The notes under the pieces were generated by a model. The model had not been told where the DNA came from. It made no database searches and saw only the letters and a program-made list of their open reading frames with translations. The position numbers and the translations under genes were made by a program. 64,000 bases of DNA from Gerris lacustris (taxonomy: Eukaryota > Arthropoda > Insecta > Hemiptera > Gerridae). Below, piece after piece: positions 19,731-32,316 of this stretch (the stretch's first letter is position 1; every line of letters starts with the position of its first letter). The DNA is taken from contig OX578286.1 of the NCBI GenBank assembly GCA_951217055.1, positions 32,837,307 to 32,901,306 on the forward strand. Direction: 5' to 3'.

Positions 19731-20020
19731 AAAATTAAGGTTTTGTCTATACATTGTTCAGAATTGAAATATATTTGGATACTTTTTAATTTCATACATT
19801 TCGTGTATGTGTGTATTTATGTGTGCGTCTGTCACCACTTATCCGACTTTATAGGCGCAAAACTGGCTACACAAAATCTATTATTATTTTTTTTTTTTTT
19901 TTTCAGAGGGGAGCGCAAACATGTTGCGCAAGTTGTAGGCTTGGTTTAATCGAAAAATATTAAGTATAACCAAAGTTATTAACAATTTTATGAAAGAAAA
20001 TGTATAGAATTAATAACCTA
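19731..20020 (+). mobile_element. Interspersed repeat family P, copy 2 (uninterrupted)
   Basis: Continuous version of the sequence split in copy 1. It ends where the HINE-like element B1 begins. Confidence 0.55.
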
Positions 20021-20023
20021 AAT

Positions 20024-20750
20024 AAACAGGTCAAGTGTGTGCAGCACACAGCACACAGCGAGGGTCCGAAGGCCACACAATATTATAGTGTTTAACTGTA
20101 AAGTGTATAAACAGTGTTTTTTTAAAATGCTAAAATCTTTGAACAATTCTAAGGGTCTGATATTCTCAAAACACACTCTGATAAAGTATTTTTTTTGCCA
20201 CTGAACCGGACTACAACCATATAAATACACCGAAAAGACCATAATTATAAAAAAACGTATTTTGTCAATAAAAAAAATATATATTTTTTCGAAATTTCCA
20301 AAAAGTCTTTACTTTTGGTCGAGGAATGTTCAGGAATTTTTTCAGATTTTTTGCACTTCACATAAGCGAGATAGAGGGGAGGGGGGGGGGAGACACGTTT
20401 CACACCCACTTCAAACTTGCCTACGATCGCCCAATCAAAGTTATATCCAAAGAATTATATATTTTTGTAATCAGCTCAACGTACCCTTTCATATATGATA
20501 CCCCTCACGATGTCGAAAAAAAATAAAATAAATTTAACCCTTAAGTTTTTTTACCCTAATTTTTTTGAAAAATATTTTTTTTAAGTCGCTATATTTGTAA
20601 AATATGTGGGCAGGTACAAGACACATACATCCCAAATTTCAAAGTGATCGGACGAAAGGTGTAGCCGTGAGAGCACGCAAGAGGACGGACGGACAGACAC
20701 ACGCAGGAAAATATAAGGGTCCTTGGTTTTGCCTACAGACCCTAAAAAAT
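20024..20750 (-). mobile_element. HINE/Helentron-like non-autonomous element B1
   Basis: Family B in its 5'-3' sense starts TTTTTAGGGTCCGTAGGC and ends with a hairpin GTGTGCTGACTAGCACAC followed by ACTTGACCTG and T's. A 13-bp subterminal inverted repeat (AGGGTCCGTAGGC / GCCTACGGACCCT) lies near both ends. Subterminal repeats, a 3' hairpin and insertion next to T runs are hallmarks of Helentron-associated elements (HINEs). This copy reads on the minus strand; its hairpin has lost a few bases (GTGTGCAGCACACAG on plus). Full family length is about 725 bp. Non-coding. Confidence 0.55.
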
Positions 20751-20759
20751 TAGGTTGAC

Positions 20760-21640
20760 CCACCATAACCGAAACCCACAGACTCGCTAATCAAAATGTT
20801 AGAGTACTTTTAGACAACCTGGAGACTCCCGGTTTTTCGCTTATGGTCGAAAATTGGGTTAAAAAATAATTTACCCCCCTTAAAATATAAAAGATGGCAG
20901 ACGCGACTTTAAAGTCTGATTGCGAGAAGAAACTGGTAATTAAATTAATGCACCAATGGATGATGATTGTTCAATGACTTCCCAGTTCAATTGGTTTTGA
21001 CTACTTTTATTTTACTACGTTTTTATTAGCTTGCTTTCTTGTTTATTTATTTGTTTGTTTGTCCGGTACAAATCTGGCAATCGATTTCTAACTAACTGAT
21101 GTCTAGAAATGGATTTCTATGAAGGAAATTTTGATTTGGAGACATCAAAAAAGTATTTCTTTTAAAATGATCACAATGCTTTACTTTACATTTAGTAAGC
21201 ACTAAACCAAAGTAAACATAAAAAGGGAACAGTTGAACACAAGATAGAAGATCTATTAAAGTGAATTGACCCATGCAAGGATACTAAGGGTCAAAGTTCC
21301 TTACAAGGGCATGCCCTATGCAAACCAAATTATCTAACGTTTTCTCTCTCTTCACCCTCTAAATTACCTTTTCCTTTTACAAATGTTTACTCTTCGTATT
21401 AAATTTATACCCTTCAATATTGATTGAAAATTTAATTAAAATCCAGTCAAGCATATTCTTCACTCACATGATAGGGTTTTTGATAATACCTAACCAAGTC
21501 TGTTTATGATTGAACTTGGATATAACACACCCCAAAAATCAATCAACCTTAAGTTATTTATAACTAAGAAAGTCACCCAGATTTTATGCTATTAATTATT
21601 TTTTTATGTAGGTATTAATAGCTCAAGAATCCGTTTATCA
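20760..21640. other. Unassigned AT-rich DNA
   Basis: No gene. A segment at 21031-21111 (GCTTGCTTTCTTGTTT... TTTCTAACTAACT) recurs at 60098-60150, so it is a low-copy repeat. Confidence 0.4.
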
Positions 21641-22195
21641 ACAGGGATATATACAGGGTGACCCAGTTTTAATAGGACAAAAAAGAAATTCAGATTCTAT
21701 GGCCCAAGATGAACAGAAGAAAGGTATATATGCAATTACACCACAATTTTTTTGATTTTTTATTTATTTTTGCCTTATGCAATTCTCAATAATATACGAT
21801 ATATTTAGATGTATCGATTTCTTCGATTGACTGTTGTTTCTCAAATAAATTGCGTAATAACTCATAAACAAAAAAAGTTATAGAGTTGCAGTTTTCACCA
21901 TTAGAAAGAGCAATAAAGTTTCATTAAAATTACTTACAATATAACCCTCGTATTACATTAAAGGAATTTACACTCATTTACATTGTAAATTAGAATAAGG
22001 TTAAATTTATCTGGTGCTATCTACAGTCTACTTTTGACCAACCATCCAAATTTCATAAAAATCAAATGAGTACTTTTGAAGATATAGGTGTAAATGTGGA
22101 AGATAGATAAATAGGCACAAAAGGCGAAACTTATATGGGACTAACAATGGGCTTATCACCTACCACCCAAATTTCTTTAAAATCGGACGATTAGT
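21640..22195. other. Fragments of interspersed repeats
   Basis: TACAGGGTGACCCAGTTTTA (21650-21669) looks like a DNA-transposon end. From about 22000 to 22195 the sequence matches interspersed family D/E (CATCCAAATTTCATAAAAAT). Confidence 0.4.
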
Positions 22196-22919
22196 TTTTA
22201 GGGACCGTAGGCAAAACAAAGGACCCTTATATTTTCCTGCGTGTGTCTGTCCGTCCGTCCTGTCACCTGCTCTCACGGCTACACTTTTCGTCCGATCACT
22301 TTGAAAGTTTGCATGTATGTGTCTTGTACCTACCCACATAAAATATAGCGAATTAAAAAAAATATTTTTAAAAATAATTAGGGGGAAAAAACTTAAGGGT
22401 TGACATTTTTTTATTTTTTTTCGACACCGTGAGGGGTATCATATGAAAGGGTACGTCGAGCTGATTACAAAAATATATAATTCTTTGGATATAACTTTGA
22501 TAGGGCGAGCGTAGGCAAGTTTGAAGTGGGTGTGAAACGTGTCCCCCCCCCCCCCCTCTATCTCGCTTATGTGAAGTGCAAAAAATCCTGAACATTCTTC
22601 GACCAAAAGTAAAGATACCACTTTTTGGAAATTTCGAAAAAAATATTATTTCATTTTTTATTGACAAAATACGTTTTTTGGTACTATGGTCTTTTGGATA
22701 ACTATGGTCTTTTCGATGTATTTATATGGTTGTAGTCCGGTTTAGTGGCAAAAAAATACTTTATCAGAAGTTTGTTTGTGTTTTGAGAATATCAGACCCA
22801 TATGATAGTTCAAAGTAATTTTTAGCATTTTAAAATACACCAACAATAGGGTACTACTTAAACTATACAGAGTTGCCTACGGACCCTCGCTGTGTGCTGA
22901 CTAGCACACACTTGACCTG
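22196..22919 (+). mobile_element. HINE/Helentron-like element B2
   Basis: Complete family B copy in the plus sense: TTTTTAGGGACCGTAGGC at the left, GCCTACGGACCCTCGC then the hairpin and CACTTGACCTG at the right. The G run near 20380 in B1 is a C run here (22541-22555). Confidence 0.6.
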
Positions 22920-23559
22920 TTTATTAAGATACATGTTGGTTCCCAAAAATTGACAAACATGGAACCCAAAATGTTCCTTGATGTCTGAAATGGATTTCCG
23001 TCTTGAAATGTTTGATATCGGAGACAATATTTTTGTTCATCGGAACGATCACATAACCACCATTTAATATAGATATGATATTAAAACATTTAACTTCACA
23101 TAATTGCATAATTAAAGTGCGATTATTCCATAATGACGTGTGGAAATTACTTTCAAATATATGTATTCATCAATTTCACAGTCCTCCTCTAATCCTTAAA
23201 AATCTCTTTGGGTCAGTCAATATTTATTAGTATTTGATAAAGGATTAGGTTGGAGGTATTAAAATCAGAGGATTAAGTATTCGGTTCAAGAGTCCTTCTA
23301 TAGGGGATTAAAATGATGAAAAACTCGAGGATTATGCCTCAATCGTTTATTACTTTATAATATCAGTCCAAAGCGATTAATTTGTGAAGATAAATAAAAA
23401 TGAAACCATATATCAATAACTGAAAAAAATGAAACCACATATTTCCGGATTTTATAAATATATAATTTGTTAATTAACTCTGGAATACATTAATTTACGT
23501 ATGAATAAATCCTATTACCGATAACTGACTTCGTCACAATATCTTTGGACTACTAAAAG

Positions 23560-23775
23560 ACGTCACAAAACCGATCGTCACACGAAATCGCCCTATGACG
23601 ATAACTTAAGTAAAATACGACCAATTTAGTTAAAATTCGGTTCACATGTTCATTTTACCAATGCCCAGAACGAGTTCGTTGGACAAAGTTATTTCCCCAA
23701 GCGTTCACGCACTAAACTCGTCATAATTAACTATTTTCCCAATATTCAATACATACTTATTGCAAGACGCTAAAA
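23560..23775 (+). mobile_element. Interspersed family D fragment
   Basis: Shares GACGATAACTTAAGTAAAA, the FTNAQ-like stretch and GACGAGTTCGTTGGACAA with copies at 24371-24950, 42895-43260 and 59395-60080. Non-coding. Confidence 0.5.
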
Positions 23776-23782
23776 AAATATT

Positions 23783-23846
23783 TTTTCCGTGGTAGGCCGT
23801 GAAATAGTAACTTTAGAGCCTAAAAAACATAGCTAAAATCCATTTT
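23783..23846. repeat. 64-bp direct repeat, left
   Basis: Begins TTTTCCGTGGTAGGCCGTGA and is repeated identically at 24307-24370, on the two sides of element G copy 1. Confidence 0.85.
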
Positions 23847-24306
23847 TTCATTACGTGGACTTAAAAAATCTTTTCATTACTCCTAGCTGTAAAGAAAAAA
23901 TCTTTTCGTCCTAGGAACTAAAAGATTTTTTATGTCCGGCGGGTAGTTGTCAAAACTTCCGTTAGTACCGCTGCAGTCTTTGTAGAAATGCTTCTAGTAC
24001 GATTAAAATCCGCTAGATGTCAATGCGTTTTATTTATTTTTTCTTATAGTGTAACCTCTTTTTAAGGTTTCTTTTTTTAAGTCTTAAGTATGTTCTAATA
24101 TTTCTTATTATTATATATTGATTAGTGATTAATATTTAATGTTTTTTCATTGTCTGCTACCTCGGAAAAAATAGCATATGCTACGCGACTGTGAAGTGTT
24201 TTTTCTTTAACTTGGCAATATTTACTGTCTCGCTTCGCTCGACAGTAAATGTAATTGCCGCGGTAAAGAAAAAACTCACTTCACAGCCTAGTAACATAAT
24301 ATACTA
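23847..24306 (+). mobile_element. Hairpin-rich element G, copy 1
   Basis: Starts CATTACGTGGACTTAAAAAA and ends CCTAGTAACATAATATAC. It includes a large hairpin (24191-24229 with 24241-24285) around the loop CTCGCTTCGCTC, and a smaller one around CCTAG near 23880-23930. Copy 2 is at 24961-25412. Non-coding; family unknown to me. Confidence 0.55.
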
Positions 24307-24370
24307 TTTTCCGTGGTAGGCCGTGAAATAGTAACTTTAGAGCCTAAAAAACATAGCTAAAATCCATTTT
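24307..24370. repeat. 64-bp direct repeat, right
   Basis: Identical by eye to 23783-23846. Confidence 0.85.
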
Positions 24371-24500
24371 ACTTCCGAGCTTACCGAAGGTAACGGAAGT
24401 ATTGTGTTCACTTTTGACAACAAAAAAGTTTTATGCCTCCGATTTTAAAAATTCCAAGACAGAAATCCGTTTCAGACATCAGGGAACATTTTTGGTTCCG

Positions 24501-24547
<47 letters not shown>

Positions 24548-24950
24548 GTGTCCGCGAATCCTGAAACGTGCGACGATAACTTGAGTAATTGTCGTCTGAT
24601 TTTGATGAAATTTGGTATACATGTTCATTTTACCAATGCCCAGGACGAGTTCGTTGGACAACGTTATCCGTTCAAGCGTTCACGCGCAACGCTCGCGTAA
24701 ACGTGAGCTTCAAATTTAAAATTGGAATTTTAGGTCGGGGAAAAAACCAAACTTCATCTATTCAATGAGATAAACATTTTTTTCAAGTACAATTATTTAG
24801 TAAAACCAACAGCGACACAGCTATGAAGTGTTAAAGATCACAAAAAACTATTAATAATAAACAATATAACAATAAATTAATATAACGATAATGTTAATAT
24901 AACAATAAAGTATATGATAGGATGCGAGGAAGTTATGTGCCACACCAATT
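24371..24950 (+). mobile_element. Interspersed family D/E, copy with (CTGT)n tract
   Basis: Starts ACTTCCGAGCTTACCGAAGG, the family's usual end, followed by TTCCAAGACAGAAATCCG and a GTCT tetranucleotide run (24500-24548). The stretch GATTTTGATGAAATTTGGTA follows. The same terminal sequence occurs at 45910, 48268 and inversely at 47555-47601 and 61050-61090. Confidence 0.55.
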
Positions 24951-24960
24951 GGCAGTCTAT

Positions 24961-25412
24961 TTTCATTACGTGGACTTAAAAAATCTTTTCATTACTACCA
25001 GCATGAAAGAAAAATTTTTTTTTCGTCCAAGGACGTAAAAAATCGTGCTGGTAGTTATCACAACTTCCGTTTTAGCGCTGCAATCTTTATAGATATGCTT
25101 GTTAGTACGCTTAAAATCCGCTAGATGTCAATGCGTTTTATTTATCTTTTCTTATAAGGTAATCTCTTTTTAAGGTTTCTTTTTTTAAGTCAAGTATGTA
25201 CTAATATTTTTGTTATTATTATATTGATTATTGATTAATATTTAATGTTTATTCATAGTCTGCTACCACGGAAAAAATAGCATAATATGCTGCACGACTG
25301 TGAAGTGTTTTTTCTTTACCTTGGCAATATTTACTGTCTTGCTTCGCTCGGCAGTAAATGTAATTGCCGCGGTAAAGAAAAAACTCACTTCACAGCCTAG
25401 TAACATAATATA
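24961..25412 (+). mobile_element. Hairpin-rich element G, copy 2
   Basis: Same ends and same large hairpin (about 25300-25339 with 25350-25397) as copy 1, with scattered differences and without the flanking 64-bp direct repeats. Confidence 0.55.
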
Positions 25413-25789
25413 CTTCTTTTAATGTTGCCTTAACAAGTTGCTAAGTACAAATAGTTCGTTACTTTTAATTTTGTCTCTTTTCTAACTCTGCCATGTATAA
25501 GTAGTTAGCAATGTGTACGTACTTAGCAGTGTGATTTTATAATTTATATTTAATGAAAATCGTAAGGAACTGCGTTCCTACCAGGTGTCCCACGACACCG
25601 AACGTATTTTTAAAATTTCCATTGAATTTCGTTTTGTTATCTGTTCCATCTTTAAAATATTGAATTATGAACATTGAAATTTTATAATGTAGTATTAATA
25701 GACACTGTATAACATACAGAACAAAATACAGCAATCCCGATCAAAATAAATTGAATGGTTCAAAAATTATTAAGCGTTAATATATTACA

Positions 25790-26260
25790 TAATCTGAAAA
25801 AGTACAGATCCGATTTTAATGAAATTTACATGGTTGGTAGGTCATAATTAGCCCATTGTTGGTGCCATATAAGTTTCAACCTTCTGCGCCCATTTGCTTT
25901 TCTTCAACAAGCGCACAAACATACATTTATTTACACCCATATCTTCGAAAGTACTCATCAATTTTTTATGAAATTTTGAGTGTTTATCGAAAGTAGATCA
26001 CAGATTGCACCAGATTAATTTCAACCGTCTGCGCTCTTTAAACTTTGCTAACTTGATACTTTGATTCGTGTAAAAAATCAAAACAATTTTCACAGTTTTA
26101 AAAAAAGGGGGAAAAAGTACTGATCTGATTTGTATGAAACTTTTACAGTTTATTGAATGTAACCCACAGATATCCCAAGATTTATTTGAACCGTCTGCGC
26201 TCTTTAACTTTTGCTAAATTGATACTTTAATTCATGTAAATAATTAAAACAATTTTGACA
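25790..26260. mobile_element. Interspersed family D/E fragment
   Basis: Shares GATTTTAATGAAATTTACAT, ATTTATTTACACCCATATCTTC and the repeated 'CCGTCTGCGCTCTTTAA' segments with 43310-43530, 46050-46560, 48420-48720 and 51440-51960. Confidence 0.5.
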
Positions 26261-27670
26261 GATTTAAAAACTGGGAAACAATTAAACAAATGAGACAATA
26301 ATGGCTTGTAAAAATACTTCTTGCATACGAGTCCGCAAGACAGTGAGACATTTTCATGTTTTCGCTCTGCGTAAACTACCGACATAAAATAAAATAAAAT
26401 CGCTAATCTATTCAAGTAATTGATAAAAGTAGATATTTTTATTCTTATCTCCGCACAGCCGAGGCTTGATTACAAAATACTGAATTCAATGGCGCCGGCC
26501 CGCCTTCTACGAATTGTTAATATGCCTTCATACTAGGTAGGCCGAGAGGGCTGAGAGTTAATGGCAACCTCCTGTACTTTTCTAACTTCCTGTCACACGT
26601 ATAAATCTTTTCGACTCTCTTCGGCCCTATGACGTGCGAGGGAGGCCCAACAGCTGGAGACTGGATTACACACCTCCTATAGCTTTCTAACTCCCTGTTA
26701 TACTTTTCTGAGTTTTTAAGCTAAAAGTAACGTAACGTTTTTGACTTATGTTCTATAGCCTAAACATAAAAATGTCAAAAATTAAATAAATATAGACAAT
26801 AATGGCTTGTAGAAGCATAAAATCAATAAAGTACGTGATAGGAGGCGAGGAAGCTATCTGCCATACTAATTGTCAATCTATTTTCCTTTATGTAGTTGGT
26901 TGTTCATTATATGTTTATGTTTGGTAAAAGAAAAGTTCCGAGATGCCGAGCGCCCAATTTAGTAATAATAGTTTAAAAATATACAAAAGATAGATTCGAC
27001 ATAATTTTAAAATAATTGATACGACTGTGAACATTGCAATAAACAAAATCTAATTTTTGCTACAGTCTCTCTATATACATATATATGTAAGCAGATAGAT
27101 TATGGTTTATTTCGTTTACAATTCTAAACCATTCTGAAATAAGTCGATTTATAATCGGTATCATACTGGGAGGGGACGGGAAGGGGGGGGGGGGTAAAAT
27201 AAGCAGGAAAACCCTCGTATATATATTGAAATTGGCAGGTAATATGAATTCACGTCCAAAGCTTAAATGGCTTTCGTATCGAAGCCAAAAAGCCAAACCC
27301 TTTTCTCCAAACACCTAAATAAGAGAGGAATATGAAGTTAAATTCAAATGTTGAAACGGAGGACAGTGGTATTAAACACAACTTCGACTAAATCCGACTT
27401 TTCAAATTCCAAATTCAACAGAGGTCTGATATTTCTCGAATTTCTCTCCTATTTCCGCCCTTATGCATGATATGGAGTGGTTTTAGTGTGGCAGGCATCA
27501 CGGGTGTAATACTAATTAACACCCTTATTTGCATCCAACCCTCATTATCTATGGTGAACAATTCAAATGATGGGATAACAACTTGCATTGTAATTACCCT
27601 TCTCAGATAAACTATTCCTTGCTTATCGTTAAATAGCATTTTGTTGGTGACCAACAGTTACTTAGACTTT
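26261..27670. other. Unassigned, with one shared repeat
   Basis: 26575-26790 matches 45590-45795 (TTTCGACT...TTCGGCCCTA, CTAACTCCCTGTTATACTTT), so it is an interspersed repeat. A minus-strand frame at 27415-27654 has protein-like composition but no recognisable domain or good splice sites. Confidence 0.4.
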
Positions 27671-27677
27671 ATGTTAA

Positions 27678-27843
27678 TTAAGCCTCGTCCAGACTGCCAA
27701 ACTAAACAAAGGACACGAACCAAACAATGGTCTCTGCGCATGCCCAGTCTAAAGTACGCATGCGCATTTGAGATTGGGCATGCGCAGAGACCAATGTTCG
27801 GCTTGTTTCCTCTGTTCTGTTTGGCAGTCTGGAAAAGGCTTTA
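27678..27843. mobile_element. TTAA-flanked MITE K, copy 1
   Basis: Starts TTAAGCCTCGTCCAGACTGC and ends with its inverse (TTTGGCAGTCTGG...GGCTTTA, the right TTAA mutated). The inside is an imperfect palindrome around GCGCATGCCCAGTCT. TTAA target use is that of piggyBac-type transposases. Copy 2 is at 36902-37049. Confidence 0.65.
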
Positions 27844-27965
27844 CATGTTTATTGGTACTTCTTGGTGGTAATAATAATGATAATAATACTTAATAACGAC
27901 ATCCTCATCGCTACTAGAATCACGAGATATTGCTGGAGGAGGTGGATACACAAGGATGAAGAGTA

Positions 27966-28201
27966 GGCACTTCTTTAGATAGTTACTCCCTTATGTTTAT
28001 TTTAGAATATTGATGACTTTGACTAAATAACTATTAAGACAAACGAATGTTTAGTCCAATGAACTTTGGGACAAAGGAATCTCACACTTCTGATTTTATA
28101 AGGGGAGTAACAGTCTAAAGAAGATCATTCCGTATTCCTCCTTTAGATTGCTACTCCCCTCTGGTTTTTTTATAAGGGGAGTAACAATATAAAGAAGTGC
28201 C
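27966..28201. mobile_element. MITE family A, two-unit copy
   Basis: Same layout as 1769-2009 (GGCACTTCTTTAGATAG ... AAGAAGTGCC). The left flank GAAGAGTA is the inverse of the TSD at 38512-38519, and the neighbouring 27870-27965 matches 39141-39240 inversely, so both sites probably derive from one earlier insertion carried in a duplicated segment. Confidence 0.65.
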
Positions 28202-28545
28202 TTTTTATTTTTAATTATTTAATGTTAATCATAATAGCACAATTAAGTTCTTCAGGGCCTTCCTTACAAATTACATCACAGCACATAAAACTCATCCAGC
28301 GTCGTCAACATTAAGCTACGTACAGTTATGTTAAACAGATCCAAACTTACATATGAGTATATTTGTACTCAGAACGTCCTTCTATTTCATTTAAAACACA
28401 ATGTGGCACATTTCTGATAGCAAAAGTCAACACCTTGAACTTTAAACCCCTAGATTTTAAGGGATGATTTTTTGGAGCTTCCTTCTAATTTTTCAGCGAT
28501 CGGCACACGTAACACAACTACAAAGTCACAAAATTTTGCTCTGGG
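28202..28545. other. Unassigned gap
   Basis: No gene or repeat recognised. Confidence 0.35.
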
Positions 28546-28550
28546 TACTT

Positions 28551-29132
28551 TCGGAAATTAGTGCGTTACAGACAGACAAACAAAGGAATGTATATTCGGA
28601 AATTAGTGCGTTACAGACAGACAAACGAAGGAATGTATATTCGGAAATTATTGTGTTACAGACAGACAAACGAAGGAATGTAGATTCGGAAATTAGTGTG
28701 TTACAGACAGACAAACGAAGGAATGTAGATTCGGAAATTAGTGTGTTACAGATAGACAAGCGAAGGAATGTAGATTCGGAAATTAGTGTGTTACAGACAG
28801 ACAAGCGAAGGAATGTGTATTCGGAAATTAGTGCGTTACAGACAGACAAGCGAAGGAATGTATATTCGGAAATTAGTGCATTACAGACAGACAAGCCAAG
28901 GAATGTAGATTAGGAAATTAGTGCGTTACAGATAGACAAGCGAAGGAATGTATATTCGGAAATTAGTGCGTTACAGACAGACAAGTGAAGGAATGTATAT
29001 TCGGAAGTTAGTGCGTTACAGACAGACAAGCGAAGGAATGTGTATTCGGAAATTAGTGCGTTACAGACAGACAAGCGAATGAATGTATATTCGGAAATTA
29101 ATGCGTTACAGACAGACAAGCGAAGGAATGTA
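28551..29132. repeat. 45-bp minisatellite, about 13 units
   Basis: Unit begins GGAAATTAGTGCGTTACAGA and is 45 bp long, i.e. 15 codons. Long frames are therefore open on both strands, the plus frame repeating S-E-I-S-A-L-Q-T-D-K-R-R-N-V-Y. One unit at about 28910 has a stop (TAG). Both strands being open and the absence of non-repeat coding context argue against a gene. Confidence 0.85.
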
Positions 29133-29139
29133 TAAGGGT

Positions 29140-29870
29140 ATCGATTTAAAGTTATAATGTCTAATTCTAGAAAGAAATGCAAACATGTTCCTTCTGAGGT
29201 ACACAACTACAGTAGACCTGTCGGTCTAATTTGGTCAACTAGAAGTTATAAAGGGCAGGGATTGACCCTTTCGTAATTCCTGGATTTTCAGAATATCACC
29301 GAGATCCCACCCTTCACCTGCCCTAGAAGGGTTAAAAGGTGGGTGTGGTTTCGGGGTCATATCACACGACAGTGCTTTTTCACTAAGGTCAAAGTTCATT
29401 TAAGGGTCATGCAAACAAAACGCCAAATATACATCAACGAGAGAATAACCGGAAAAATAAATAAAATCTACGATAGAGTCAGAGTTTCTTCGAATGTAAT
29501 TTTGAAGGAAAATTACTTATTTAACTTAGCTATAACCATTATTTGCGAATACGCCCAAATAATGTAGCTAGAATAAAATAAATCGGTCCAATACATCGAA
29601 GGAAACTTTCTTAAATAGATATTTATACCGAATTTCAATCGAGTAATCTTATTTAATTTATTTATTTTTAAACATATTCAACAGGCGAATTCTTCCAATT
29701 CCATTGATTACTTTTAGTTTTCGTTTTTTCAGCGAAATCTTATTTATTTTATTTAATATCATGGAAACTAGATTTTTGCCGTAAACACACTACATACATA
29801 GTTAGATTAGTATATATATAATTGAATAGACTACGTGCTGAAATTTTTTAATTAAAATCGTTGAAACTGA
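29140..29870. other. Unassigned gap
   Basis: AT-rich, with one weak open frame at 29343-29567. Nothing recognised. Confidence 0.35.
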
Positions 29871-29877
29871 TATCGAA

Positions 29878-30460
29878 ATAGTACATTACGCTTCGGTTGC
29901 GGAAAGTAGCATTTTGCATGCGAGTGTGGAGTTTGCACCCGAGCGACAGCGAGGGTAATAAAACAACACGAGCAAAGCAAAATGCAGTTTTCGCACGAGT
30001 TGCGTACCGTACTTTATCTACGATTGCTAGATTTTAATAATAAATACAGAAAAAAATAATAAACTTCCTGTATGTAAGTTCGTATTTCTCTTTTGATAAA
30101 GATGACATTAATTCATTAATTGTATTTTGTGTGAAATTAGTTATTTCGTGAGGCGTATTATTCCCCTCATATTCGTCATAATCACTTAAATCACGCAATG
30201 ATTTTCACAAAAAACTCGATATAAACAGTTACTTTATTAAATAAACATCATATTAGTTTTGCCAAATGTAAACAAACTCGCTAATCGTGCGTAAAGCTGA
30301 AGAATTCTTCTTCTTTACCACCCGAGGCGGTAAAGAAGAAGAATTCTTCAGAACTATGAGACGCGCATGCGTAATGAATACAATAACGTAAATAATCACT
30401 TTCTGAGCATCTAAACAGAGATACTATGTTTATAATTCTAATCAATCGTAGATAAAATTA
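29878..30460 (+). mobile_element. Hairpin-bearing element F, copy 1
   Basis: Begins near AATAGTACATTACG and ends near AATCGTAGATAAAAT. AGTACATTACGC pairs with GCGTACCGTACT about 125 bp later. A second, near-perfect hairpin lies at 30297-30351 (23-bp arms, loop ACCCGAGGC). Copy 2 at 46983-47541 keeps both hairpins. Non-coding. Confidence 0.6.
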
Positions 30461-30539
30461 TTTTATTCCGCGTTTATTATCAGATTTATTTGAAGTCATC
30501 GCCCTTAAATTTGGAGCTAAAATTAATTTCACAATTATT

Positions 30540-31000
30540 TTAATGGATTTACACGTTTTGAGGTCTCTTGAGTCCAAGAAAGTGTTTTATAAAAAAATAT
30601 CTGTCATCTGTGCAGACGTGTGAAGCTAAACTAATACGCCGATTTTGACGAAATTTGGCATATATGTTCAGAAAAATCATACCCTGAGGCGAAATCGAGA
30701 AATTAATTTTGGGAGATCTACCCCCCGAAAACTCTGAAAAAAACTTGAAAAAAAAATATTTCTCTAAAACCAGATTTTGATTTTTAAAAAAAAAATCTAA
30801 AATTTAGTCTATTTAAATATGAATCTAACGATATAAGCCTGTTATTATGTCCTGGGAAAACCCAAGTTTCCGAAATACTGATGAAAATAAATCTGATTTT
30901 GTTGAAAATCGAAAACCAAAAGTTTCTAGGATCTGGGACAGAGATTATATGAGAAAGTTTGTCTGAGTTGTCTCGGTCCGATTTTTTTATTCAAGTTCCT
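30540..31000 (+). mobile_element. Interspersed family C, copy 2
   Basis: ATTTACACGTTTTGAGGTCT, GATTTTGACGAAATTTGGCA and GATATAAGCC mark this as family C. It continues past the part present in copy 1 to AAGTTTCTAGGATCTGGGAC. Confidence 0.6.
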
Positions 31001-31640
31001 GGTGTTTGTCTTATAAAATTAACGATTTTAGATTAAATTTTAAAACCAGTAAAAGAAACTTTTTACAAATTATAAAAATTATTCCTCATATGTCATGAGG
31101 ACAACAGAAGGGACAGGTACTAAATACATAAGAAGTACAGGGCAAGATGCTGTAAGCACGAAATAAAGTAGCGCTGGGGTTTTCGAGGACCCCACCATAT
31201 ACTGGGAGGATATAAATTGAGAAGATTTATTCCAGAGGAAAACATACGCATTAAATGAATATACGCTCGTTCTTATATTTACATTCACTTTTGTTTTGTT
31301 AATTTTGGTAATGATGTATGTTTTCAGGTAATGTTTAGGGACGATGTATTGTGAGTCTTCAACCTTGTTTTGTCTTCACGTTTCTTAAAAATAATGAGCT
31401 TTTTACCTAAATATTAATATTTACTTTTTGTACATGAGAGGGTGAAGGGAGTACTTCAAGTCGGGGTCTAAGGCCCGCCTCTATTCATTTTCTTATATCA
31501 ACACTGTCAGAGTTTTGAGGAGCGGAAAATCATCCTTCTTTAGAAAAGGCTTTTGGCTTAAAATTGAGCAAAACTCTTCCACATTACCATTTTTTTTTCT
31601 CTCTCTCATTTTTTATTACTTTGTATAATGTTACAGGTTA
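31001..31640. other. Unassigned gap
   Basis: No gene or clear repeat. A short CT tract at 31595-31606. Confidence 0.35.
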
Positions 31641-31732
31641 AAAATGATTACTGTGATAACAATAATAAATTCCATTTTTAACTTTCTTATAAAATCAGTA
31701 TGTGAGAAAATAAATAAATGTAACTACACCTT

Positions 31733-31864
<132 letters not shown>

Positions 31865-32049
31865 CGAGCGTGAAACAAGGACAAAGATGAGGGCAAGCAA
31901 CAAGGGATATAGATGGAGAAAAAAAGGTTAGAGAAGGATGGGAAGGTAAATAAAAGGTTTGTTTACGCTTTCTTCTTGTTTATATATGGTCCTTCGGCAA
32001 ACAATAAGGGCCCTTATAATAAATTCCTAGTCTTGTCTATCTTTCCACT

Positions 32050-32160
32050 AGGCGCGCAGTGTGAATAAGCACTCGCTAGGCTCGGTCTCGCATCGCTTGG
32101 ACTCAAGCGCAGTGTGAATACGCACTCGCTAGGCTCGGTCTCGCATCGCTCGGACCAGGG
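32050..32160. repeat. GC-rich 54-bp direct repeat
   Basis: GCGCAGTGTGAATAAGCACT... and GCGCAGTGTGAATACGCACT... lie in tandem, each followed by CGCTAGGCTCGGTCTCGC. A third diverged copy is at 32908-32965. Strikingly GC-rich against the background. Confidence 0.7.
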
Positions 32161-32316
32161 GCGGATGAGAAGGTAGCGTCCGGGTCGGGAAAACATACCA
32201 ACCGGCGCCATATTATCTAATGAGACCCCTCGCAATCAGGGGGGCCACCTCCCTAAAACCTCATTCTTTGTAACCTATATTATCAGTACAATTGTTCAAA
32301 TTTTAGTAAAGTGAGG

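Noticed and set aside
27415..27654. Minus-strand frame with protein-like composition
   Set aside because: No splice sites of quality, no domain, no similarity to the CUB exons by eye.
28464..28913. Repeat-peptide gene
   Set aside because: Open on both strands because the repeat unit is 45 bp; flanks are non-coding.
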